A stretch of DNA of 64,000 nucleotides from positions 1-64,000 of the forward strand of contig DF237291.1 of assembly GCA_000708835.1 (NCBI GenBank), written 5' to 3'. Below the pieces are notes generated by a model, which saw only the letters and a list, made by a program, of their open reading frames with translations, was not told where the DNA came from and searched no databases. Shown here piece after piece: positions 11,952 to 21,876 of the stretch. The translations under genes and the position numbers were made by a program. Each line of letters begins with the position of its first letter. Position 1 is the first letter of the stretch. The DNA comes from Klebsormidium nitens (taxonomy: Eukaryota > Streptophyta > Klebsormidiophyceae > Klebsormidiales > Klebsormidiaceae).

Positions 11952-13020
11952 TCATGCAAAGGCTTTCAAGAGCTTGATAAATGTTGGTGGTTGTCAGGTT
12001 GTTCAAGCCTTTTTGCTTTGATATGATGCACGTATTCACAATGCTTGAAGCCAAACCTTTGATTGAGTGGCAATTTTTTTGGGGGTTTTGCTCTATGCCT
12101 TTCAATAATCAGAATGAACATGCTCAGCAGGGCACAGCTGGCTTGCAATGATTTTTGGGTGGGCAACCAGACTTTTCTGTGCACGCCGACACAAATGAGT
12201 CTGGCAGATGTTTACTGATGCAAAGATGCACTTCCAGGACATGTGAAGTAGATGGACAAGGTTGCACCATCGTTGACTTGAATGCTTCAACAAGCAAGTG
12301 AATAAGCCGCCTTCCCCTCTGGTATTTGCTTAGCGTCAGATCTGCCGGTTGCAACATGGTTGGCAACTTGTGTGCACAGCAAAGATCAGCAAAGGCAGAA
12401 CCCAAGTGAATAGTGGAGAGAAAGGACAACTCCCCTTCATGCTGGCAAGCTCTTACATCGGAAGCACCCTTGTGTCCATTGTCAAGTGGAATGTCTGGGG
12501 CCCAGGTATGCGCACGCGTTTCAGAGGCTGCCTGCATCCCTTGAATCAGTTGCCAATTTGGAGCCATGAGCTCTGGAGCTGCACCACCTCAACCTCTGTG
12601 TCTTGCGGCTCTATACGCAATACTGAGGCGCCAGCAGGGCATTGCCACTAATTGGATGTGGCAGGTTCTCAATGATGCAAAGTGTCAGCGCCTTGCTTGC
12701 AGTGGCAGCTCCTTGCATCTCTAAGGTTGTAGGAGAGGCTCAGTTGCAGTTGGGCAGCCTGCTTGTATTTTTAATGATCGTAGGGGAGGCTCGAGGATTT
12801 CTTGGATCATCGTCAACAGTCTGTAGCCGTCCGTTTGTAAGATCGGTGAGTATCTACGCTCACATCTCAACAAAATCCAGAAAAAGTACCAGTCAGTGGC
12901 AGTCACCACTGACGCAAGAGCCTGAGGCACAAAGTTGACGAATAAAATTTGGGAGAATCGGACACGGACGCCATTGGTGGACGCCGGAAAAGTGCCCGGC
13001 TAACACCAAACCGAACGAAA

Positions 13021-13161
13021 ACCCTAAGGTCAGTGGCTTAGCCGTTAGTGGGAACCCTAGTCTGAGAGCAGTCACAGGGAAGGGACGCGACCCTAACAAA
13101 CCGTCTCAGTAGTGGCGTAAACCTAACATACTGTCACTACCTTGTGACCTGTAAACCCTAA
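13021..13161. repeat. Degenerate CCCTAA-core minisatellite
   Basis: ACCCTAA-like cores occur at 13021, 13054, 13090, 13121 (ACCTAA) and 13155, spaced 31-36 bp apart. Flanks such as GTCACT recur between some cores. The core equals the plant telomere hexamer on one strand, but the wide spacing shows that this is not a telomere tract. Confidence 0.5.
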
Positions 13162-13366
13162 TGTCACTCATAGTGCCCGGTTACTTCTGCGCTTGGCAAG
13201 GATGGGTACCGCACGCGATGTGAGGGTTGGTACCATCTGCAGCTATTGTGCGCCCGGTACCGTCCGACGAAAATTCTCCCAAACTTTTCTCGTCAACTTT
13301 GTACGTTTTGCACCACTGACCAGACCATGGTCGTCGGTGCTCTGCAATTTACATTATAATACCAAG

Positions 13367-13497
13367 GTACCGGTATATGACATATGTAACGTGCAGTACT
13401 TCTACAGACTAAGCAGTACAGTTTACCGTACCTAGTACATTTTAATAGTAGGTACCTCAGTAGCTGGGAATTCCACATAGGTAGGTACCTAGGGTAC
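13367..13497. promoter_or_regulatory. GTAC-rich tract upstream of NADK2
   Basis: Eight GTAC tetramers lie in about 130 bp (13367, 13396, 13416, 13428, 13435, 13452, 13485, 13494), with four more between about 13200 and 13305. The tract ends about 220 bp before the NADK2 start codon. GTAC is the core bound by SPL-type factors in green plants. A regulatory role is inference, since the tract could be low-complexity sequence. Confidence 0.35.
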
Positions 13498-13718
13498 ATT
13501 CTGCAGCCTATCCACCCATCATCAATGGCGATGGCAAGGGTTCAGCCCTAAAGTATCCTGGGCACATGAAAAGTGGAGCGCACTGCGGCTAGCTTCTTCT
13601 CTTTGAAAAACATTGAAGGTGCTGTCTGGCATTGCGGATCCTATACCACCTTCGAAGCTGCGCAATCACTCCTCATTCTTGCCATTTGGCATGCAGCTTG
13701 ACAAGGACCGGCCCGGAA

Positions 13719-16700
13719 ATGGACACGCTACGGTCGTCCGTAACCCGTGTGGAAAACGTTGGACAGTCGCTTAGGACAGGGTTGGGGATATGCAGAGCTG
13801 AGCCAGTTGTAAGTGCGGCTGAGATTGCTTTGTGCTTTGGCGCTCAACATAAAGGGCGTTGCAAGGCAAGGAATTCAAACAGCCTTCACATTGTAAGCCT
13901 GAGCCGCAGCGTCCGTTTCAGAGTTCCACAAAGCCATCTGCTGCAGGGAAGTTCCTTTTTCCAGGGTGGCCGAGTCCAGCTTGCGACAAGCAATGCCATC
14001 CGGAAAGGAGAAGCCAACGAAGGCAGGGGAAAGATTCGCTCTGTGTTGGACACTGCAATTGATTCTGACGATGAGGCCAGCTCCTACGATGCAATTGTCC
14101 GGAAACAGGTGAGGAGTATAATCAAAGCGCTCATTTCAAGCGCATGTTGATTACGGAAGTGCCCGGCAACTCATTTCCCGGTTACTTGTTTGTTCTTATA
14201 AGGTTTCTCCTTGGCCGCTTTCTCCATATGACATTTCCCTCTTGCCTATCGTCGGCCCAACGATGAAGCGCATACAGCTTCTTCCCGCAGCTAAGCTGGC
14301 TCAAGGTCGTGTATAAATTCAGAGTGTAGCAGAGTCCTGTGCAGACTCTTTCTCTTTCGAAATGTTTGAAGCCAACAATGGATTGATTACACGCAGGCTC
14401 AGGAGGAGGAGTCCCGCTTCTTCCGGCTTGGCCCCCCGCCTGGTGACGTTGCTGAGGTGGAGGCGTTCTGCCGCATCTACCGCCTTGCAGAGCAACTGCA
14501 CATTTCAGTGATGGATGTAAGGGAGCCTGCTTTCACAAACCAACCAAACTTAATGGGGCTCAATGCAGCGGCCATGTCAATGACATGGCCAGCTTACTTG
14601 TTGTACACTCCCTGTTCATGTTGTGATAAGAAGGGACAAAGCCTGATGATAGTTATGGCCACTGAGCCATTTGTGGGCTCCAATCCGTGATTCTGGGGTA
14701 CTTTTGCAAAAGCAACTGTTCGGTCTGTTGGCAAGTCACGCACATCTGTGGTCTCCTTCCAGCCCATCCACTCTTATCATCTTATGTTGCTGGGCTTGCC
14801 AAGACGGGGAGGATTGAATAGAAGCAGGCTTGTCGCAACCCGTTCTCTGCTGCGGTTGACCTGATCTTTCCCGTGTGGTGGTTGTTCCAGGCGCTGCGGG
14901 AGCTGGAAGATATGCAGCAGGCAGCCTCTGTAGCGGGGCTTAGCGAGGCTGCAGCGTTTGGCTACTGGGTGAACAAGGGGCTGGAGAACGGGGGCATCAC
15001 GGTGGAGGGGGACGTGCCGGAGCAGGAGGAGAAAGTGGTGGCGGGGCTGGCGCTCATTGGCAGCATCCTCCAGGCAAGCCATCAGTTGGACAGTCTTGGC
15101 TGGTTGCGACAAAGTGAAGGGCAAATTTGCGGACAGTGCTGTTGTGCTCACAGCAACATCAACATCGGGAGAATCTTATTCTCAATGAATTTGGGCAAGA
15201 AGTTTTTTCTTCAACAGCCCTTCAGCATGCTGGAGACTCTGATTGCTCTACCCACAACCAACTCTTGTCGGCAGAGCCTGCTTTTCCTGGTTATCCCCCA
15301 ACTTACCAAAGGCTTGTTCTTATGTGCAGCGCGGGCGCGAGCGCGTGCTTGGACGGCCCGGCATCTGGGTGGCTGAGGAGAAGAAGCGTTCACAGGCGTT
15401 GCGGGACGTTCAGGCCGGAGAGGAGACGCCCCCCCTGGCGCAGCTGCGCGCCGAGGTCCGCAACGCGTGCAGCCTCTTGCAGGAGTCGCTTGAGGCGCTT
15501 CTGCCCGAGGACTGGTCCCAGACGGAGCTAGTGAAGCAACGCTTGGAGCGGGTGCGGAACGTGTGCCTGGACGCGGGGTTCCCCCGCTCGGAGGGTGCCC
15601 CCGCGCATGCAGACATCCCAAACTTTGCGGAGGTGCGGCTGCTGCCGGTGCGTCGGCAGGGCCGGGAAATCATCGACTTAGCGGAGGATAGGGAGGCGGT
15701 TGTGTTCTGGCGGGGGGGCCAGCTGACGCAGCAGGGGCTGGAGTGGCTGCGGAAGAAGGGGTTCAGGGCGGTGGTAGATCTGCGGGCGACAGAGTGGGGC
15801 CGGCAGTGGGCGCGGTGGGACAGTGCGGCGGGGGACATCAAGCGGTACCACATCCCCATCCAGTTCGACGAGATGCCCGACCACGAGCAGGTGACGCAGT
15901 TCGCCAGGATTGTGGCCGACCCCGCGAACCAGCCCCTCTTTGTGTTCAGCACGGGGGGCACTGGGCGCACGTGCGCCATCATTGCCAAGTGGAGGGAGCT
16001 GGTGCAGAGTGCAGGCGGGGTCAAGGCTTTCGCGCCGTCGGCAGCAAAGGTGGGCGGGAACGGGAAGGCGGCAGCGGCCACGGTGGCAAGGGAAGAGCTG
16101 GACCGTGCAGAGAAGGTGATTGATGAACTGGAAGACGTGGCGCCCGTGTGCGACGGGTGTGAAGAGGATGAGGAGGACGGGGTTCTAGCAACTCCGGCTG
16201 ACGAGCCTGCTGCGACCGTCGGTGCTCTGGAGGACAGCTCGGGAGCAGAGGAGCAGACGACAACGGAACTGGAGGAGTCGGAGCCTAGCACTAGCGAAAG
16301 CCCTTCGTTTGAGGGCATCAAGCGGCTCTGGCAGGGGCGGGAATCCCCATTCGCATATAACGCGTTTGAGGCGCAGCGGCCGACCTCCGACGTGCTGTCT
16401 CGGCCGGCAATGCAGGAGTGGCTACGGCAGAACAAAGCTCGAGGGGTGAGCGCATTTGAGGCGCAGATGCGCGCATACCGGCAACCCGTGCAGCCACTGA
16501 GCGAGGTGAGGAACCCACCAGGACAGCTCAAGCCCTCCAACGGTTCTATCTGTAGGCATTTTGTCCGGTTGCATTAAGACGTCTGTAGGGGGTCACTAGC
16601 CGTGATGTGAGCCTGAGCGCTAACAGGGACAAATGTGCTGAAAACAAAAGCTCCCTTTGACATTTTTTGATGATATGCAAGCTCTTGTTGATTGTTGAGC

Positions 16701-19700
16701 AAGCCCTTGATAAGGGACCGATCAGAGAATCTTGCGAGTCGAAGGGCGACTCCGAGCAGTCCCGAAAGCAGAACGAAGATCTTCGACATCTTCGTGCTAC
16801 AGGTCGCTCGCAAGAAAAGGGAAGAGGAAAGCATAACTGGGGTGGCCGGTCGATGGGGGCGCCAGCGGGGCGGGGGAATCCCTCGCTCAGGCCCGTCGTT
16901 CGATCCGAACACGGAGAGCCTTCCCACGCCAAGCACAAACCAGGGGGTAAATGGAACCACTGAAGAACGGCTAGAAAGCAAAGACACGGTGCTCTCAGAC
17001 GAGAGGGATCGCATGGGGGCAGCGGAAGCTGCTGCCAGAGAGGCAGCCAGTGATTCGAAGCAAGCGGAGCATGAGAGCAGCGTGCAGCAAAATGACGGGG
17101 CGTCGCAAAACGGGTACGCATACGAGGAGGACGAGGAGATGAGCATGGAGATGTTCGGCGTGCACCAGGACGGCTCGGGCCTGTGGCGGGTGGACGAGAG
17201 CAGCCGCGGCGGGAACGGGCGTTCGGTAGCGTCCGACGGGGCTGCCGCGCCGGACGACGGCCGGGGGGACGGAATGGCGGTGGAGCGGCCGGAGGAGAGC
17301 AGCAGCGACGAGGAGGGGGGGGGCTTCCAGGGGGACATGTGCAGCAGCACGACGGGCGTGGTGCGGCTGCAGAGCCGGCGCAAGGCGGAGATGTACCTCG
17401 TGCGCACGGACGGCTTCACGTGCACGCGCGAGAAGGTGCGCGAGAGCACGCTGGCCTTCACGCACCCCAGCACGCAGCAGCAGATGCTCATGTGGAAGAC
17501 GCCGCCCAAGACGGTGATGCTGCTCAAGAAGCTGGGGGAGGACCTCATGAAGGAGACCGAGGAGGTGAGCGCCCGCAACCCGCCGCGCCTGCTCGGCACC
17601 AGGATTTGTTAAGTTTCGGTTTGAAACTGTGGGAAAAGCATGCGGCATAGTGCTGGCGCATGTATGGCCCCCAACCCGGAACTAAGGTTCTTGGCGCCCC
17701 GTCGCTTTTAAGTTGCTTCGGAATAACAGCCGTTGCATCCATTTTCGTCGCCCTTTTTCACGGGGCTTGCCTTGATTCTCTCAAGTTTCGCCGCACTAGG
17801 CGAGCTCAAGGAACCACCACACAATTTGCGGGTCCCTCTTCGGTCCTGTCTTGGCTCCCCTTGCCAAACAAGTCCCCCGCTCGCGCAGGTGGCGCTGTGG
17901 CTGCACCACCAGGAGGGCATGAACGTGGTGGTCGAGCCGGAGGTGCACGACAAGCTCGCGCGCACGCCCGGCTTCGGCTTCGTGGAGACGTACTACAACG
18001 CGGACATGAGCCGCCTGCACGAGCGCGTCGACTTCGTGGTGTGCCTGGGCGGGGACGGCGTCATCCTGCACGTCAGCAACCTGTTCACCGAGGCCGTGCC
18101 GCCCGTCGTGTCATTCAACCTGGGCTCCCTTGGCTTCCTCACCACCCACCAGGTGAGGCCTGGGGAACGGGGCTTGATAGCGGTGCTCGTGCCAATTGGA
18201 TGGCCTGGGTGGGGAGTGCTTCTGTCATTGCCCGCAAGGCAAGCTTGCTTCACTGTTGAGGACCTGCTTTGAGCTCGTGCCTGCTCTTGATCGCAGTTGC
18301 TTGAGGGTTCAGGGAGTCAAGTTTCTTTTTTGAAAAATGGAAAAGTTACACACTCCAAGAACGGTCTGTAGTCCCATTACTTCAACGACGTTGCAATCTG
18401 CGGCCATGCGTCCAGATAAGTGGGCCGCGTTCAGTTAATGTTAACAGACCCTCATTCCTGGGGTCGGTATCATCTCATTCAACGCCTGCAATCGTATGCT
18501 GAGCCCCATCTGACGCGTGCGTGTGCGCTGCGTGCAGTATGAGGAGTACCGCGCGGACCTGCTGGCGCTGATCCACGGCAACAGCAGCATGGAGGGCGTG
18601 TACATCACGCTGCGCATGCGGCTGCGGTGCGAGATCTTCCGGCGCGGCGTGCCCATCCCGGGCAAGGTCTTCGAGGTGCTCAACGAGATCGTCGTGGACC
18701 GCGGCGCCAGCCCCTACCTCTGCAAGATCGAGTGCTACGAGCGCAACCGCCTCATCACCAAGGTCAGAGCGCGCGTGCATTGTGCTCCTCTGTACAGACG
18801 TTTGTGAGAGTATTTGAAGCGGCTATGCGGAAGGGCGTATCGAAGGCCGCGTGATCGGCCAGGAAGTTGCTTGAGCATTCTTTCCCGGTTTGCAGGAGCC
18901 GTGCCCACAAATGAGTGAACGTCCGCTGTCGATTTGGGCAACTCGTCGGCCCTTTCTAATCGAGAATGGATTGCTGACTTGTCCCGCGTTCACCCGCGCA
19001 TCCAAGCCTCTTAGGGATGTCCTAGAGTCTCTTCTGACCCCTCGTCCCCTGCGGTGTGGCAGGTGCAAGCGGACGGCGTGCTGCTGGCGACCCCGACGGG
19101 CAGCACGGCCTACTCGGTGGCGGCGGGCGGCTCCATGGTGCACCCCAACGTCCCCTGCATCCTCTTCACGCCCATCTGCCCGCACTCCCTCTCCTTCCGC
19201 CCCGTCATCCTGCCAGACTCCGCAGAGATCGAGCTGCGGGTGCGCCGCTGCTCCCTTTGATTCTGTCTTCACTTATTGGGTTGTTTGTCAGCGCGGCCGT
19301 TTGCTGCTAACGCCGAGACCTGCGTGCTTCGCACGACCACGCGCTAAGAAGTTGGAGTGAGACTGAGGTATAGATACTGCCTTGTCAAGATGCGTTTTGT
19401 GATTGGTTTGCGCCAGCAATACGGCCCTCCTCCGGGTGCTCGGCTGACCCGTTGCCCGTTGCGCCCGCAGGTCCCCGCTGATGCCCGCAACACGGCGTGG
19501 GTGTGCTTCGACGGCAAGAAGCGGCAGCAGCTGATGCGGGGGGACAGCGTGCGCATCCGCATGAGCGAGCACCCTATGCCCACGGTAAGCCGCCTCCGAG
19601 TGCCGGACTGTTGCTCAATTAGAAATCCTCCCCTGTTTCGAGTTGGCTCCATTGAGGATTTTTATGTCCTGATTGCTCGTATGGCTGGGTCGCCTCTTTG

Positions 19701-20058
19701 GTCCTGGTCAGTGCAACATTGAGATTTGGCCGCTGGTTGCACCACTTAGGCTGTCGTGCCGCCCCTCCGACCAACACAATATCTGCCTCTTTCGTGACAA
19801 GGCTGTAACTTCGAACGTCTGACGTCAAGGCTTTGCAAGGCGCGATGTCTCAGACCTAAGGTGAGGCAGAATATGAGACCGTCCTGTGTTTGCGCCCCGT
19901 AGCTGACTCCCCTGTTGGTGCGTTGGCAGGTGAACAAGTACGACCAGACGGACGACTGGTTCCGCAGCCTGGTACGCTGCCTAAATTGGAACGAGCGGCT
20001 CGAACAGAAGGCCTTCTCCCTGCCAAATCTGGGCGGCGGGTATGAGGACGAGTACTAG
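13719..20058 (+). CDS. NADK2: Plastid-type NAD kinase 2 with phosphatase-like N domain
   Basis: Ten exons, 13719-14108, 14397-14516, 14891-15073, 15330-16505, 16803-17564, 17889-18152, 18538-18762, 19063-19239, 19471-19584 and 19930-20058, give 1179 residues. All nine introns are phase 0; the third is GC-AG. The enzyme phosphorylates NAD+ to NADP+ with ATP, in plants mainly in the chloroplast stroma. Residues 1 to about 125 look like a transit peptide. Residues about 135-470 match the plant NADK2 N-terminal region ([34 protein letters not shown]), which ends in a tyrosine-phosphatase-like loop whose catalytic Cys is Ser438. A Ser/Glu-rich linker follows. From about 820 the kinase domain is intact: LGGDG at 930-934, [11 protein letters not shown], then [15 protein letters not shown] from 1050. 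The Arabidopsis protein has about 985 residues; the excess is mostly linker. Confidence 0.96.
15074..15329 (+). other. GC-AG intron in NADK2
   Basis: Exon 3 ends CTCCAG at 15073 and the intron opens GCAAGC, the usual context of a GC donor. It ends TATGTGCAG at 15329. Joining here gives [13 protein letters not shown], which aligns with the plant family. No in-phase GT donor nearby does so. Confidence 0.75.
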
Positions 20059-20376
20059 GGACTTGTACACATGTGTTGACCGCTTTGCTAGAGAGTGCTT
20101 CTGCCGGTTGTCTTTCTTGCAGCTCTACTTGAGCGTGTTGTTGGTCAAACATTCTGACCTCTAGTGGCAGATTAAGTGCAAGGAAGAGCCGCATGCAACG
20201 TGGGATGTCAATTCCGACCTTTTGCAGATCATGGCTGTTTTTGCTTCTTGCACCACAGCCAGTGCAGCCAGCATATTCGCCGTTTGTTCTGGGTAGGTTT
20301 ACAATACTATATAGATGCACATCTGCGTGCATTCTTTGCTGTATTCGGTATTCGGCTCTGGTCGCCTTAGCGTGTT

Positions 20377-20399
20377 CCAATTATACCCGGTATAATTGG
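20377..20399. repeat. Inverted repeat, 10-bp arms
   Basis: CCAATTATAC (20377-20386) and GTATAATTGG (20390-20399) are exact complements around a CCG spacer. It lies about 320 bp past the NADK2 stop codon. It could be a 3'-end hairpin or a transposon remnant; nothing decides between them. Confidence 0.7.
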
Positions 20400-20720
20400 T
20401 CCAACATGTGCGGAAGTGCACTGTCAAGTCAATCGTTTCAGTGCATGGCCACGTAAACGCACGTACCAACATTGGTCATGGTAGGCTCATAACAATGGGC
20501 TGATCGACGCACGGCACATGGCTCTCACCTTCATGCACGCATGGTTGGCGATTGATCTGCGGCAGCGCTGACGCAACACACGCATGCTCTAGACGTCACA
20601 TGTGGCCACGCCCCGCCTTAATTCCAATTCGACGGTGACCAATCTTAGTTCCATATGCAACACCCGCGGCATCTTGGGAGTATCGTACTTAATCCATCTC
20701 AACCTGGTTCTGCTTCTTTG

Positions 20721-20729
20721 ATATAAAAG
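20721..20729 (+). promoter_or_regulatory. TATA-like box without an assigned gene
   Basis: ATATAAAAG occurs here in forward orientation, a good match to a plant TATA box. No plus-strand gene is recognised downstream before 28 kb, so it may be fortuitous or serve a non-coding transcript. Confidence 0.25.
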
Positions 20730-21876
20730 TTCGTTCACTGACGCGGCTAGCTTTCTTCAAGCTTTTGTCCGCGTCTCTAATTCAGTAGCTGGCATTGCGG
20801 AAGATTGATCGATCAAATTGACGGCGTCTCATTGCCATTCACGTCTTCGTAATGTGCTGATTGACCAGCCGAAAGAGTCGAAACTGCTGGATGCATGTGC
20901 GACTCAGGGAAGACTAGCTCAGAGGAGCGCCCATGCAACAATTGTTGAAAGCCAGCTCAAAGCCCTCTTCAGTGTCAACAGACTCTGAGTTCGTACATCC
21001 TAGACGGCATTGTGCGCAGGGCCAATATTGAGATACGTGCAGCGGCGCTGCAACCAGGCGCCTGAAAGTGGCCACTAGTGAAAAAGGCTCGATCGTGGTC
21101 GATCAAGCTTTTAGCGTGCCTAGTACTTGGACCTCACTTAACAGAATCTATCCATATTGGAGCGCGAACGGTCCGCGAGCAAGCCCAGGCCGTCAGTCCA
21201 CTGCACAGCGGGCGCTCTTACGAGCTGCGGCACGTTTAGCAAGTGTAGAGCGACAATTTCACTTACGTGGCCTCTTAAACGACGGTTCATTCTGCCAGAT
21301 ATGAATGAGCAGGACCCACGAGATCCAGACGAATGAGCGTACCAGCGATGCCTACGAAGGCATTTTGAGACTCGGCTCGAGGGCTCGACTGATCACCTTC
21401 CCGATTCAGAAATGGTGCACCGTGGTGCGAATCAAAAAAATTCGTTTCGAGGTCCCTGAATGCTTTTCGCTTTGCTTGATGATGCATCAACTGGTTTCCT
21501 GCATGCAACTTGATGAAAGAGCATACATGATGATCTGGGGCCAAGTTTACATCGTGCTGTGAGACGCAACGGATGAAGTTCCAACCAGAACCGTTGGTGT
21601 GCTGCGATCAGCTTTCGCAGCACTTGCACAACTTGGCAGATGATGCGACGTATACGGCCCGTAAACAACCTCGCAGCGCACGCATTGACTGAGCACTGCC
21701 TTAGTGCCAGCTGCGACCTTCTAGTGCCAGCACCATCGGCCTCCGGTAATTGGATCAGCAGATAAAGCAATCATGCAATACGTGCTGTGGCCGCTTTTAA
21801 GGTTCCTTGCAGGAGATTGAGTCAAAAGTTCGATGATGAGCACCCCGCGGCAATAAAATCCGTTGATTTGTCACCC

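Larger units (their letters stand above)
9771..13718. other. Gene-poor region with repeats
   Basis: About 3.9 kb with no recognisable protein. Open frames on both strands are short, show no family motifs and have no splice-supported partners. The region holds a GC-rich inverted repeat (10264-10294), a 109-bp tandem duplication (11734-11951), a degenerate minisatellite with a CCCTAA core (13021-13161) and a GTAC-rich tract (13367-13497). The last part must include the NADK2 promoter and 5' UTR. Confidence 0.6.
20059..21876. other. Convergent intergenic region
   Basis: This lies between the stop codons of NADK2 (+) and the phosphoesterase gene (-). It includes a 10-bp-arm inverted repeat at 20377-20399 and an isolated TATA-like string at 20721. 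No coding exon is supported on either strand. Confidence 0.5.

Noticed and set aside
12124-12567. Minus-strand open frame of 147 residues
   Set aside because: No recognisable domain, no splice partners, and it sits in repeat-bearing gene-poor DNA.
15410-16540. 376-residue minus-strand open frame
   Set aside because: Antisense of NADK2 exon 4, which carries conserved NADK2 sequence.
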